DNA of 64,000 nt. It comes from CAYMGM01 sp964390005 (GTDB lineage Bacteria; Pseudomonadota; Alphaproteobacteria; UBA9219). How positions within the stretch are numbered: the stretch's first letter is position 1; every line of letters begins with the position of its first letter. The notes under the pieces were generated by a model. The model was not told the DNA's origin and searched no databases. It saw only the letters and a program-made list of their open reading frames with translations. This document shows, piece by piece, positions 44,288 through 53,860 of the stretch. The translations under genes and the position numbers were made by a program. The DNA lies in NCBI GenBank assembly GCA_964390005.1, contig CAYMGM010000001.1, positions 620,001 to 684,000 of the forward strand, in the 5' to 3' direction.

Positions 44288-45469
44288 TTACAGCTTGAAC
44301 GCGCTTTTCAGATCGGCGACCAGATCCAGCTTCTCCCATGAGAAGTGGCCATCTTCTTCGGGATCGCGGCCAAAATGGCCGAACGAAGAGGTCTTCTTGT
44401 AAATCGGTTTGTTGAGCCCCAAGCGCTCGCGGATCGAACGCGGCGTCAAGCTGACCAACTGACGCAACGTCTCGACCAGCTTGGTGTCATCGACATGATT
44501 GGTGCCATGCGTTGTCGCATAAACAGCCAAAGGCTCGGAAACGCCGATGGCATAGGCAAGCTGAAGGGTGCAGCGATCGGCAATGCCCGCCGCCACGACG
44601 TTCTTGGCCAAATAGCGCGCCATATAAGCCGCCGAACGATCGACCTTTGTCGGATCTTTACCCGAGAAAGCTCCGCCGCCGTGCGGTGCCGCACCGCCGT
44701 ACGTATCGACGATAATCTTACGGCCTGTCAGACCTGTATCACCATCGGGCCCGCCGATGACAAAGCGCCCCGTCGGATTGACATAGAAAAACTCTTCGTC
44801 GCACATCCAGCCTTCGGGCAGCGCCTTAAGCACATAGGGGCGGACCAATTCACGGACTTCGGCCTGATCGATTTTTTCGTCATGCTGCGTCGAAACGACA
44901 ATGCGCGCGGCGCGCACCGGCTTTCCATCGACATATTCCAGCGTGACTTGGCTTTTAGCGTCTTGCCCCAGCAGCGGCAAATGCCCTGCATGACGGTCTT
45001 CCGAGATAAAGCGCAGAATGTTATGCGCAAAGGAAATCGGCGCCGGCATCAAGCTTGGCGTTTCGTTGCAGGCATAGCCGAACATGATCCCCTGATCGCC
45101 AGCGCCTTCGTCTTTATCGGTGTCGTTATTGGCATCGACGCCCAGCGCGATATCGTCGGATTGAGCATGGACGTAAATCTGAACATCGGCCCACTGCCAA
45201 TGAAAGCCTTTTTGCGCATAGCCGATTTCACGCACGGCCTCGCGCGCGGCTTGTTCCATTTCGTGCGGCGTAATCGAAGCCGGTCCCCGAATCTCGCCAG
45301 CGATCACAATGCGGTTGGTCGTCGCCAACGCTTCAACGGCAACGCGCGCATGCGGATCTTCGCGCATAAAAAGATCAACGATCGAATCTGAAATCCGGTC
45401 GCAAACTTTGTCGGGGTGCCCTTCGCCAACGGATTCCGAAGTGAAGAGGAAGTTTTTGTTACTTTCCAT
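44288..45469 (-). CDS. metK: S-adenosylmethionine synthase
   Basis: Makes SAM from Met and ATP. 393 residues from the ATG at 45469; a longer frame to 45523 is unlikely. Motifs: FTSESVGEGHPDKVCDRISD, the signature hexapeptide region GAGDQGIMFGYA, and GGGAFSGKDPTKVDRSAAY. Monocistronic between two terminators. A 7-bp hairpin (45500-45506 with 45511-45517) lies upstream, but no SAM riboswitch could be recognised. Confidence 0.97.
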   Translation of the reverse strand: MESNKNFLFTSESVGEGHPDKVCDRISDSIVDLFMREDPHARVAVEALATTNRIVIAGEIRGPASITPHEMEQAAREAVREIGYAQKGFHWQWADVQIYVHAQSDDIALGVDANNDTDKDEGAGDQGIMFGYACNETPSLMPAPISFAHNILRFISEDRHAGHLPLLGQDAKSQVTLEYVDGKPVRAARIVVSTQHDEKIDQAEVRELVRPYVLKALPEGWMCDEEFFYVNPTGRFVIGGPDGDTGLTGRKIIVDTYGGAAPHGGGAFSGKDPTKVDRSAAYMARYLAKNVVAAGIADRCTLQLAYAIGVSEPLAVYATTHGTNHVDDTKLVETLRQLVSLTPRSIRERLGLNKPIYKKTSSFGHFGRDPEEDGHFSWEKLDLVADLKSAFKL

Positions 45470-45549
45470 AGCCGTCTCGCTCTTTTGTCTTGAGTCACAA
45501 TAAGAAGACATTCTTATCAGCACGATTTACGGCGCGGATCAAGGGGCAT

Positions 45550-45582
45550 GGCAAAAAAGGCAAGGTTTTTGCCTTTTTTGCC
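45550..45582 (-). terminator. Intrinsic terminator after the hemerythrin gene
   Basis: Perfect 14-bp stem ggcaaaaaaggcaa/ttgccttttttgcc (45550-45563 with 45569-45582) in an AT-rich setting, 19 bases after the hemerythrin stop codon. Confidence 0.8.
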
Positions 45583-45600
45583 CCTTTATCACAGATAAGA

Positions 45601-46011
45601 TCACGTAATGCCGTTCGAGACGAGGTGCTGCGTATATTTTTGATCGCTACCTTGAATATGCTCGACCAGCCATTTGCGCAGAAAGTTCATGACTTCAAGC
45701 GACAACACACCTGCCGCGCCCGTTTTGAACCTTTTTTGAATATCCAAAACTTGGGCTGTTAGATCCTCATGCTGTTTTTTGTGGGTTTCGCCTTCGGGAT
45801 AGTTTGTCTGTTCAAAAAACGCTTCTTCATGCTTGAAATGAGCTGCTGTATAGGCCACAAGACGGTCAAGAATGCCGCCCAATGTTTCTTTGCCTTTTCC
45901 GGCCCGCATCCCATCATAAAGCTCGTTCAGCATAGAGACCAATTTCTTATGCTCTTCGTCAATGACGTGGATGCCAACACTTAAAGAATCATTCCATTCA
46001 ACAAGGGCCAT
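45601..46011 (-). CDS. Bacteriohemerythrin
   Basis: 136-residue single-domain hemerythrin with a di-iron O2-binding site. Ligands in order: His21 (IDEEHKKL), His58 and Glu62 (HFKHEE), His77 and His81 (HKKQH), His118 and Asp123 (WLVEHIQGSD). Likely oxygen storage, delivery or sensing. An AGGAGAAG site precedes the ATG at 46011. It is inserted between the XRE gene and metK. Confidence 0.93.
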   Translation of the reverse strand: MALVEWNDSLSVGIHVIDEEHKKLVSMLNELYDGMRAGKGKETLGGILDRLVAYTAAHFKHEEAFFEQTNYPEGETHKKQHEDLTAQVLDIQKRFKTGAAGVLSLEVMNFLRKWLVEHIQGSDQKYTQHLVSNGIT

Positions 46012-46130
46012 CGTCTTCTCCTCTCTAAACAAGATAGGAGAAATATTAGAAAGAAAATTGTAAAGAAATTGCGTCTAAACCTCACACACAAGTGTGAAAT
46101 CGCCTTGCAAGCAAAGAGAAACAGCGAAGA

Positions 46131-46580
46131 CTAGACGTCGTCGTCGTCTTCATCCTTGTCGCTCATCGCTTTGATCAATTCATAGATCTTGCGACGCTGA
46201 CGGGGGTCGGTAATCCGGTAATAGGCTCGGATAAGTTCCAGTGTCTCGCGACGATTAAGCAGGTTACGCGCCCCGCCAACATCTTCCAACACGGCTTGCG
46301 GATTTTCGGCAAGCCCCATGTTTTCGCCGACGAGCTGAGACATATCGTCGAAAAAGTACGTAACAGGAACCTTTAATATCTGCCCCATCTGGAACAGACG
46401 GCTGGCCCCCATACGGTTGATACCGCGCTCATATTTCTGGATTTGCTGAAAGGTAAGGCCGCTTGCTTTACCCAGCTGGTCTTGGCTCATCCCCAGCAAA
46501 TTGCGGCGCAAACGCAAACGCGCCCCGACATGGATATCGACGGGATCGGGATTTTCAACACGACGACGAGCTGCAGGCAT
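46131..46580 (-). CDS. XRE-type helix-turn-helix transcriptional regulator
   Basis: 149 residues. The N-terminal HTH is VGARLRLRRNLLGMSQDQLG with KASGLTFQQIQKYERGINR, followed by LFQMGQILKVPVTYFF. The C-terminal ETLELIRAYYRITDPRQRRK segment is shared by a conserved alphaproteobacterial regulator found beside lnt and metK. Target genes unknown. The acidic end is DKDEDDDD. Confidence 0.9.
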   Translation of the reverse strand: MPAARRRVENPDPVDIHVGARLRLRRNLLGMSQDQLGKASGLTFQQIQKYERGINRMGASRLFQMGQILKVPVTYFFDDMSQLVGENMGLAENPQAVLEDVGGARNLLNRRETLELIRAYYRITDPRQRRKIYELIKAMSDKDEDDDDV

Positions 46581-46890
46581 GAATCAAACTTCTCTTAACT
46601 TCATCTTTATGCGTATCTCTGTTAATCCTGTCGGATAACAATGGATGAGGCCTGTCTTACATAAACAAAGCAGCCAACAGTGCAGCTATGCCTTTTCGCC
46701 TACCAAGGGAAACAGCCGCGCTCCATTTCATACATTGGTAGGTCTTTTTTGCCATGGTGACAAGGGGAAACGACTCATTTCCTGTCGAAACATTAAATAA
46801 GTCCTTACATTTCTATGTCTTAACGGGATCCCCCCTGTTTACGATAATATGTTGTAATAATATATCTAAAAATTCAAAAGATCATAACTT
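46581..46890. other. Intergenic region between XRE and lnt
   Basis: About 310 AT-rich bases holding the XRE promoter region and the lnt 3' flank. No hairpin terminator, small gene or repeat is evident. Confidence 0.4.
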
Positions 46891-48408
46891 TTAATACAAT
46901 AGCGTTCTCAATCTGACAAATAACGTTTGCCCCTTTAGCGTCTGCGGCAAGTTTGAATCGACGAAACCGGGGCCTTTACCGTCGTAACGCGCCCAAAGCC
47001 GCCCAAGAGGATCGACAACCGCGACAACACCTTTATTGGCCGTTCGGACAAGGGGGATCCCCTCTTCAATGGCCCGTAGCCGCGCAATCGAAAAATGCTG
47101 GGCGGGGCCTGTTGTGCCTTCATACCAAGCGTCGTTTGTCACATTGACCAGAACATTGGGCTGTGGCCCGTCAGGGGCTGTCACGGCCCCCGAGAAAATG
47201 GCTTCATAACAGATCAAAGGGCTAAAAGGCGGAAAGCCTTCGACCTGAAGCGTTTTTGGCCCCGGCCCTGCCGAGAAATCGGCGCCCATCGCGGCAACGC
47301 CATGAAAAGGCAAAAACGACCGAAAGGGAATATATTCGCCAAAAGGAACCAAATGGTGCTTGTCGTACAAGCCGACATTCCGCCCCAGATCGTCGATAGC
47401 GATCAAGGAATTATAATAAGAAAACTTGCCATTATCTTGAACAACGCGCCGTAAAACACCTGTCATCAAAATGCGACCCGAGCCTACGCCCATCGCATCG
47501 CCAATCGAGCGGCGGGCTTCTTGATCTTCATCCAGCAAAAAGGCCGTCGCCGTTTCGGGCCAAAAGACGTGGGTAACAACGGGCCCATCGGCATTCAAGT
47601 GATCGAAGCTGAGTTTTTTAAGTTCTTCAAAATGGGCGGTACGTTCTTCGGGCCGCCATTTATCGCTTTGGCTTTGATCGGGCTGGATCAAACGCAAGCG
47701 CACCAACGGCACAGGATCGACCGTGGTCGTTGCCAAGCGCCAAGCGCCCCACCCGGCAAGGCCGATATAAACAAGAAGACTGGCTGCCACGACCCTTTGT
47801 GCAGACCGCCGCGTCATGGCGATGAAGCAAACAGGCATCAAGGCAAACCATGCGGTCAACAAGGTCAAACCGCCAACGCCGCAAAGGCTGGCCACCTGCG
47901 CGACAGGCAGATAATCGGCCCAGACATAGCCCAACACATCCCATGGAAAGCCCGTGAACAAATGGCCGCGCGCGAAATCAGCGGCAAACCAAAGGAAGGC
48001 CAAAAGCAAAGGCCCCCAAGCGCGCTGACGTCCCAAGCGCCAAAAAGCAAGGCCCGCCAATCCGTAATAAATCGCGAACAGCCCCGGCAACCCGGCAATC
48101 GCCAGCGGCAGGATCGGCCAATAGGTTTTCAGATCGACAAAAAGCGCGCCAGCGATCCAATACAGGCTGAACGTCAAAAGCCCAAACGAGAACCACCATC
48201 CAATCGCAAAGGCCCGGCGGCCTGATGGCGCTGTGCGCAGCGCCATAAAAAAGGCGGGAAACGCCCCCCACAAAAGAAAATAAAGATGATAAGGCGGAAA
48301 GGCAAAAGCGGCCAAAGCCCCGAACGCAAAGCAAGCAACATAGCGCGCCCAAGCGCGGCTATTGGCGAACCACGCGCCCAAGCGCGTAAAAAGTGACATC
48401 AAAGGCAT
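46891..48408 (-). CDS. lnt: Apolipoprotein N-acyltransferase
   Basis: Adds the third acyl chain to outer-membrane lipoproteins, in the inner membrane. 505 residues. The N-terminal half has about six helices (CFAFGALAAFAFPPYHLYFL and others). The nitrilase-like domain has the catalytic Glu (FWPETATAFLL), the Lys region (YDKHHLVPFGEYIPF) and Cys (LICYEAIFSGA). The ATG at 48408 is chosen; 48420 is a TTG and 48399 another ATG. Confidence 0.95.
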   Translation of the reverse strand: MPLMSLFTRLGAWFANSRAWARYVACFAFGALAAFAFPPYHLYFLLWGAFPAFFMALRTAPSGRRAFAIGWWFSFGLLTFSLYWIAGALFVDLKTYWPILPLAIAGLPGLFAIYYGLAGLAFWRLGRQRAWGPLLLAFLWFAADFARGHLFTGFPWDVLGYVWADYLPVAQVASLCGVGGLTLLTAWFALMPVCFIAMTRRSAQRVVAASLLVYIGLAGWGAWRLATTTVDPVPLVRLRLIQPDQSQSDKWRPEERTAHFEELKKLSFDHLNADGPVVTHVFWPETATAFLLDEDQEARRSIGDAMGVGSGRILMTGVLRRVVQDNGKFSYYNSLIAIDDLGRNVGLYDKHHLVPFGEYIPFRSFLPFHGVAAMGADFSAGPGPKTLQVEGFPPFSPLICYEAIFSGAVTAPDGPQPNVLVNVTNDAWYEGTTGPAQHFSIARLRAIEEGIPLVRTANKGVVAVVDPLGRLWARYDGKGPGFVDSNLPQTLKGQTLFVRLRTLLY

Positions 48409-48479
48409 TGGATATCCCAAGAATCAGGCGGCCCCAACTTATAGGCCGACCTTACCGCGCCGAAACAAAGGAAGGTAGG

Positions 48480-49409
48480 CTAAAACGACGCCTTTTTTTC
48501 GACTTCATGCGAAGTGTCCGTCAGCTTGGTCCGCATACGAACGCGCTTGATGCGCGTCTGATCCGTCTCAAGCACATCGAACAAAAGCCCCTGCGGCCCC
48601 GGCACCGTCTCGCCAATCAAGGGCACATGCCCCGCCAGATGGAAGACATAGCCGCCGACCGTATCAATTGTTTCGCGTTCGCTTTCCGACAGACGCGGCC
48701 CGACGCGGGCTTCAAAATCTTCAATCGGCATGCGCGCGTCGATCAAAAGCGTTCCGTCTGAACGCGCGATGACATCGGGTTGCGCTGGCTCGTCATGCTC
48801 GTCGTCGATTTCGCCGACAATCTCTTCGACCAGATCTTCCATGGTCACCAGACCGTCAATACCGCCGAACTCGTCCACGACCATGGCCATGTGCTGGCGT
48901 TTTTGCCGCATTTGCAACAGCAGTTTTGACGCCTTCATTGACGGCGCGACAAACAAAAGAGGCCGCAAAAGCTCACGCAAATCGCATGTTTTATGCGCGG
49001 CAACGCAGGCCATCACGTCTTTGATGTGGATCATCCCGACCGCATCGTCCAACGTATCGCGATACAAAGGAATGCGGCTGTGCGTGTGTTCCGTCATGAT
49101 GGCAATCAAATCGTCCAGTGAACTGCCGACCTCCATCGCGACAATATCGGCACGCGGCACCATACAATCGGAAACGTGGCGATCGCGCAGCGTCAAGATA
49201 TTATTCAGCAGCATGCGCTCGGTGCCTTGAGCTCCGGCTTCGCTCGTCGTTTCTTCGATCAGTTCTTCAACAGCCTCGCGCAACGCTTCGGCTTCTTCCG
49301 AGCCGCGCCAGCGGATCCAAGCGGCGTGCCAAGCGCGCCGCCACCAACTTGGAGGTTCGTCTGTATCCTGTTTTAAGGATTCCATCGGGTACGAAGAGCC
49401 GTTTGTCAT
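48480..49409 (-). CDS. corC: CorC/HlyC family CBS-domain protein
   Basis: 309 residues: a tandem CBS pair (DCMVPRADIVAMEVGSSLDD to MRQKRQHMAMVVDEFGGIDG) and a C-terminal CorC_HlyC domain (IDTVGGYVFHLAGHVPLIGE). There is no DUF21 membrane domain, as in CorC. Associated with Mg/Co efflux and lnt function. The ATG overlaps the ybeY stop (ATGA), so translation is coupled. Confidence 0.93.
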   Translation of the reverse strand: MTNGSSYPMESLKQDTDEPPSWWRRAWHAAWIRWRGSEEAEALREAVEELIEETTSEAGAQGTERMLLNNILTLRDRHVSDCMVPRADIVAMEVGSSLDDLIAIMTEHTHSRIPLYRDTLDDAVGMIHIKDVMACVAAHKTCDLRELLRPLLFVAPSMKASKLLLQMRQKRQHMAMVVDEFGGIDGLVTMEDLVEEIVGEIDDEHDEPAQPDVIARSDGTLLIDARMPIEDFEARVGPRLSESERETIDTVGGYVFHLAGHVPLIGETVPGPQGLLFDVLETDQTRIKRVRMRTKLTDTSHEVEKKASF

Positions 49410-50002
49410 GCCGCACGCTTTTTCATTTTGGCGGCGACGCGCGCCTTGCGCGGTGCAGGCGTTTCTTCGATCTCGGGGGCATAAGGATCGGCAAGCCCAA
49501 GAGCGGCCATAATTTTTGTCTCCATCTTTTCCATCTTGGCGGCATCTGCGTCAGTCATGTGATCATAGCCAAACAAATGCAACAAACCATGAATCACAAG
49601 ATGCGTGACATGATCAAGCAAAATCTTGTTTTGTTCCTTGGATTCCTTCGCAACATATTGATACGCAATAGCAATATCGCCAAGTTGGAAGGGCGCAGGC
49701 GCGGCGCTGCGGCGGCGCAGGAAAGCGGGCTCTTCTGCCGGAAAAGACAAGACATTGGTCGGCTTATCCAGCCCGCGGAAATCGTGATTAAGGCGGCGCA
49801 CAGCGGCATCTGTGGTCAAAAGGACCGTCCATTCCGCTACAAAAGCCTTTTCTTGCAATGTCTTAGGCAAAAAAGCGATCGTCATACCGCAGGCGCGCGC
49901 CAATCGCTGCTTCAGCCCACGGATCTCACGCCATTTCACGCTGTCGATCATCAGATCGAAAGCGGCGCCCTCGGGCTTGGCCGTCTTTGTTTCTTTTTTC
50001 AT
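49406..50002 (-). CDS. ybeY: Endoribonuclease YbeY
   Basis: Zinc-dependent single-strand RNase for 16S 3'-end processing and ribosome quality control. 198 residues. Motif HLVIHGLLHLFGYDH (HxxxHxxxxxH zinc site), preceded by PTNVLSFPAEE and LGDIAIAYQYV. It has a basic ~30-residue tail (APRKARVAAKMKKRAA) beyond the usual end. The usual upstream phoH-like gene is missing: accD diverges here. Confidence 0.95.
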   Translation of the reverse strand: MKKETKTAKPEGAAFDLMIDSVKWREIRGLKQRLARACGMTIAFLPKTLQEKAFVAEWTVLLTTDAAVRRLNHDFRGLDKPTNVLSFPAEEPAFLRRRSAAPAPFQLGDIAIAYQYVAKESKEQNKILLDHVTHLVIHGLLHLFGYDHMTDADAAKMEKMETKIMAALGLADPYAPEIEETPAPRKARVAAKMKKRAA

Positions 50003-50130
50003 AGCTAGCCTTTAAACGATTAGCCGCTTTTTTTCAACTCCCCCCTTCCTTTCAGGCGATTTGAGGCCCTTAAAGGGGGGCTTTGAATGCCGTCTTGTCT
50101 TTTGCGCGCAAGGCCCCTAGCATGCGGCCC

Positions 50131-51063
50131 ATGAACTGGCTGACAAACTTTGTACGTCCGAAGATCCGCGCTCTTGTCGGGAGCCAAAAGGAAATTCCGG
50201 ACAATTTGTGGGAGAAATGCCCCGGCTGCAACGCCATGCTTTTCAAGCGCGAGCTTGATGAGCAGCTTGGTGTTTGCCGTCATTGCGGCTTTCACCTGAA
50301 GCTTTCTCCAACCCAGCGGCTGGACATGCTGTTTGACGACAGCGCCTATACGCTTGTGCCGGTGCCAAAGGTGCCGGTCGATCCGCTGAAGTTCCGCGAT
50401 CAAAAGCGCTATACCGACCGCTTGAAAGACGCGCAAAGCAAAACGAGCGCCCAGGACGCCATCGTGGTCGCCGAAGGCCGCATGGGAAGCCACCCCGTCG
50501 TTGCCGCTGTTTTCAATTTCGCCTTTATGGGCGGATCGATGGGAACGGCTGTCGGCGAAGGTTTGGTCACCGCCGCCCAGCGCGCGGTCAAAAATAAAGC
50601 GGCTTTGATCGTCGTTCCGGCATCCGGCGGCGCGCGCATGCAAGAAGGCATTTTGTCGCTGATGCAAATGCCGCGCAGCATCATCGCAGCCAAACAAGTC
50701 AAAGACGCCCGCCTGCCCTTTATCGTCGTTTTCACCGACCCGACAACGGGCGGGGTGACGGCTTCGTTCGCGATGGTCGGCGATATACATATTGCCGAAA
50801 AAGGCGCGCAAATCGGCTTTGCTGGCGCGCGCGTGATCGAAAACACTATTCGCGAGACTTTGCCGCCGGGCTTCCAACGTTCGGAATATCTTTTGGAACA
50901 CGGCATGGTCGATTGCGTCGTCACGCGCCCTGAGCTGAAAGAAACGCTGGTCCGTATCATCGGCCTGTTGCGCAAAGACGATCTGAAATCGACGACGCCT
51001 TTGTCAGGGCCCGTGCCGCATGGCGCGATCTTGAACGAAACCAAACATCGGCGTAAGGCTTGA
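50131..51063 (+). CDS. accD: Acetyl-CoA carboxylase, carboxyltransferase beta subunit
   Basis: Transfers CO2 from biotin to acetyl-CoA. 310 residues from the ATG at 50131, where homologues begin (MNWLTNFVRPKI); an ATG at 50122 and a TTG at 50083 are also in frame. Zinc ribbon CPGC...CRHC, then the carboxyltransferase core (GGSMGTAVGEG, ASGGARMQEG, PTTGGVTASFAMVGD). Followed by folC as in many bacteria. Confidence 0.96.
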   Translation: MNWLTNFVRPKIRALVGSQKEIPDNLWEKCPGCNAMLFKRELDEQLGVCRHCGFHLKLSPTQRLDMLFDDSAYTLVPVPKVPVDPLKFRDQKRYTDRLKDAQSKTSAQDAIVVAEGRMGSHPVVAAVFNFAFMGGSMGTAVGEGLVTAAQRAVKNKAALIVVPASGGARMQEGILSLMQMPRSIIAAKQVKDARLPFIVVFTDPTTGGVTASFAMVGDIHIAEKGAQIGFAGARVIENTIRETLPPGFQRSEYLLEHGMVDCVVTRPELKETLVRIIGLLRKDDLKSTTPLSGPVPHGAILNETKHRRKA

Positions 51064-51078
51064 TCATCATCTTCAAAA

Positions 51079-51110
51079 GGCCGCTTGATCAAACAAGCGG
51101 CCTCTTTTTC
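51079..51110 (+). terminator. Terminator-like hairpin between accD and folC
   Basis: Perfect 9-bp stem ggccgcttg/caagcggcc (51079-51087 with 51094-51102) and a T-run. It may attenuate read-through from accD to folC. Confidence 0.8.
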
Positions 51111-51139
51111 CCTTTGCTTTTCTTTCCGCTTGAACTGAC

Positions 51140-52465
51140 ATGCCGCTGACATCCGAAGCCATTATTGAGCGTTTTCGCACGCGTTATGGCAAAGACATCG
51201 ATTTGACGCTGCGCACCGCGTATCACGAGCTTTTGGAAAAACTGGGGAACCCTCAACTTCATTTGCCGCCCGTTTTTCATGTGGCAGGCACCAACGGCAA
51301 AGGATCGACCTGCGCCTTTTTGCGCGCCATTTTTGAAGCCGCTGGCAAGCGCGTGCATGTGTACACGTCGCCCCACCTGGTTCATATTCATGAACGCATC
51401 CGCATCTCTGGCAGCCTGATCACCGAGACCGAACTAGCGTCGATCCTTGCCGAATGCGAGCGTCTGGCCGAGCCCGGCGGCGTCAGCTATTTCGAAGCCT
51501 GGACAGCGGCGGCGCTGACAGCCTTTGCCCGGCATGAAGCCGATGTGACGTTGTTAGAAGTTGGCCTTGGCGGCAGGCTGGATGCCACCAACGTCATCGC
51601 CCCACCTGTGGCGTCGATTATCACACGCCTGTCCTATGATCACCGCGAATACCTCGGCGACACGCTGGACGCCATCGCGCGCGAAAAAGCCGGGATCATG
51701 CAGCGGCACACGCCCTGCTTTACTGCGCCCCAGCCATCGAGCGAAGCGTTGATCGCCTTGCGCGACGAAGCGACGCGCAAAGGCGTGCCACTTTATGTCG
51801 GCGACGTCGATTGGAAAGTCACGCCGCATGCGGATGGCACTTTTCTTTTCGAAGACAGCCAGCGTCGCTTGGATCTGCCCGCCCCCATTTTACGCGGCGC
51901 GCATCAGTACATGAATGCAGGCCTTGCGATCGCCGCGCTATCCGCTTGGTCGGAGCGAATCCCGCCCGAGGCGATCACCCGCGGTCTGCGCCAAGCCTTT
52001 TGGCCCGCGCGGTTGCAGCTTTTGCAGACGGGCCCGCTGCGCCGTCATTTGCCGCTCGATTGGGAGCTTTGGCTTGACGGTGGGCACAACGATTCGGCTG
52101 GCGAGGTCTTAGCCAATCAGATTGAAATCTGGCGTCGCGAAGATGGCGAAGCGCCGCGTCCGCTTTACATCGTTTGCGGCATGCTGACGACAAAGGTCGC
52201 GCCCGAGTTTTTAGGCCCCTTTGCCAAGCGCATTGAAGCTTTGCGCACGGTCTCGATCCCTGGTGAGCCTTTGTCTCAAACAGCGGAAGGGCTTTTGCAA
52301 AACACGGCTTCGCTGGGCCTTGATCACGCGGCGGCTGCCGAATCTGTCGCAGCGGCGTTAAAAGACTTGGCGGCAGATGCGGGAAAAACGCCGCGCGCGC
52401 GCGTTTTGATCTGCGGATCGCTTTACCTCGCAGGACAAGTCTTACGCGAAAACGGATCGATCTAA
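51140..52465 (+). CDS. folC: Bifunctional folylpolyglutamate / dihydrofolate synthase
   Basis: ATP-dependent addition of Glu to dihydropteroate and folates. 441 residues. Mur-ligase P-loop HVAGTNGKGSTCAFLRAIF, TSPHLVHIHERIRI, VGLGGRLDATNV and DGGHNDSAGEVLANQ are all present. Starts 76 bases after accD. Confidence 0.95.
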   Translation: MPLTSEAIIERFRTRYGKDIDLTLRTAYHELLEKLGNPQLHLPPVFHVAGTNGKGSTCAFLRAIFEAAGKRVHVYTSPHLVHIHERIRISGSLITETELASILAECERLAEPGGVSYFEAWTAAALTAFARHEADVTLLEVGLGGRLDATNVIAPPVASIITRLSYDHREYLGDTLDAIAREKAGIMQRHTPCFTAPQPSSEALIALRDEATRKGVPLYVGDVDWKVTPHADGTFLFEDSQRRLDLPAPILRGAHQYMNAGLAIAALSAWSERIPPEAITRGLRQAFWPARLQLLQTGPLRRHLPLDWELWLDGGHNDSAGEVLANQIEIWRREDGEAPRPLYIVCGMLTTKVAPEFLGPFAKRIEALRTVSIPGEPLSQTAEGLLQNTASLGLDHAAAAESVAAALKDLAADAGKTPRARVLICGSLYLAGQVLRENGSI

Positions 52466-52494
52466 TTGGCGCTTTCACGGAAGGCTTGTCAGGG

Positions 52495-53199
52495 ATGGAT
52501 ACAAGTCGCGAAGATGCAAACCACAATCTTTACGGCGATTTGCTTTTGCCCATTGGCAAGGGCTTTGGCGCGGATATCGCCTCGCAGCACGAAGACGAGC
52601 TGGATCAAGCCTGCCTTGCCTACGCGCAAGAACTGAAAGAAAAAGGAAGCCCTTTTTCCGCACTCGACATCGGCGGCGCGTCAGGCACGCAGGCCAAACG
52701 CTTGGCCGCTTGCGGCGCGCGCGTCTGGTTGATCGATTTGGTGGACCGTCTTTCGGAAGTCGAGAAAAAAGCGCTTGGATCTTCGGCGATCACCTTTATC
52801 CCAGCCGATGTCCGCGACGTCTTTGCCAAGCCGTGGGAAGGCCCGCCCTTCTCTATCGTTTATGCGCAGCGCATGCTGCACTATCTGCCTTACGACGACG
52901 CGCTTTGTCTATTGAAGACAATCCAAACATATAGCCTGCCGCAGCAAACGCACTTTTTTCTTTCGGCAGCGGGGCTCGATACCGAGTTTGGGCAAAATTA
53001 CCCCGCCCGCGCGTTACCGGTGTCAAAACGCTTTGCGCCGCTTGACGACAAGATCGGTCAAAAGCATCTGATGACCGCGCCTCTTTGCCTTTACACGTTG
53101 GACGAGTTTTGCGGGCTTCTTCAGGCAAGCGGCTTGCACCTTGTCAAAACATGGGCGTCGCCTTTTGGCGATCCCAAAGTTATTGCCCGCCTTCCGTGA
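52495..53199 (+). CDS. SAM-dependent methyltransferase, class I
   Basis: 234 residues. Motif I SALDIGGASGTQAKRLAACG, then VWLIDLVDRL, FIPADVRDVF and YAQRMLHYLPYDDAL. The target is unknown. The ATG at 52495 is preferred to an upstream TTG at 52486. 29 bases after folC, so probably cotranscribed, with a strong terminator after it. Confidence 0.75.
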   Translation: MDTSREDANHNLYGDLLLPIGKGFGADIASQHEDELDQACLAYAQELKEKGSPFSALDIGGASGTQAKRLAACGARVWLIDLVDRLSEVEKKALGSSAITFIPADVRDVFAKPWEGPPFSIVYAQRMLHYLPYDDALCLLKTIQTYSLPQQTHFFLSAAGLDTEFGQNYPARALPVSKRFAPLDDKIGQKHLMTAPLCLYTLDEFCGLLQASGLHLVKTWASPFGDPKVIARLP

Positions 53200-53221
53200 T
53201 TTTTTTCTGCCTTCAAGGCAT

Positions 53222-53263
53222 AAAAAATCGCCGCATGGCTGAAAGCCGATGCGGCGATTTTTA
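53222..53263. terminator. Bidirectional intrinsic terminator
   Basis: 14-bp stem aaaaatcgccgcat/atgcggcgattttt (53223-53236 with 53249-53262) with an inner ggct/agcc pairing, between the methyltransferase (+) and the Lys/His-rich gene (-). Confidence 0.92.
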
Positions 53264-53275
53264 CGAGATCAGCTC

Positions 53276-53572
53276 TTACTGAGCGGATTCGGTGCTGGGT
53301 TCTTCAGCGGCCGGTTCGGCAGCAGCCTTCGAAGCTTTCGCTTTCTTGTGATGCTTGGCCTTCTTGGCAGCCTTGTGAGCCTTCTTGGCTTTGTGATGCT
53401 TGGCCGTCGAAGCCTTGGCCGGAGCCGCAGCAGCGTCAGCAGCCGGAGCCGTCATCGACGTATCGGCAGCAGGAGCTTCCGTTTCAGGTGCCATCGCTTC
53501 TTGAGCGAGGACCGGACCGGCGACGAGAGCGGCCATAACAGCAGCCGCAACCAACAGTTTCAGGGAACGCAT
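53276..53572 (-). CDS. Exported Lys/Ala/His-rich protein
   Basis: 98 residues with a signal peptide (LKLLVAAAVMAALVAGPVLA, cleaved after LAQ or ALA). The mature part has an acidic Ala-rich start, a basic block (TAKHHKAKKAHKAAKKAKHH), and an acidic end (EPAAEEPSTESAQ). It resembles exported histone-like or acid-shock-type proteins in composition only. The ATG at 53572 has AAAGGG 7 bases upstream; a longer frame to 53908 is spurious. Function unknown. Confidence 0.7.
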   Translation of the reverse strand: MRSLKLLVAAAVMAALVAGPVLAQEAMAPETEAPAADTSMTAPAADAAAAPAKASTAKHHKAKKAHKAAKKAKHHKKAKASKAAAEPAAEEPSTESAQ

Positions 53573-53860
53573 TGTGAGACCCTTTCCATGGGAGTTGATA
53601 CATCGGCCTTTTTGGCCGACATTGGAATGCCACCAAAAAAGCGTGGCAAAAAAAGGGCAGATTCGGGCCGCGGCTCCCCCCATTTTATCTTTCCTTGCTA
53701 TGGCACAAAAAAGCAACACTCTGGCCTCTGTCCCCGGACGGCGGCGGACGAGGAAAAGATGGGTTTTCTCCCCCCGCGCAGGGTGGTAAAACGACCGCGG
53801 CGGGGGGCTTGGCCTCCTTTTCCGTCCGTCCCCAAAGCTAAAGCCTAGAAAGTTTCTGCC

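Noticed and set aside
45470..45600. SAM riboswitch before metK
   Set aside because: I could not match any SAM riboswitch core; the strong hairpin here is better explained as the hemerythrin terminator.
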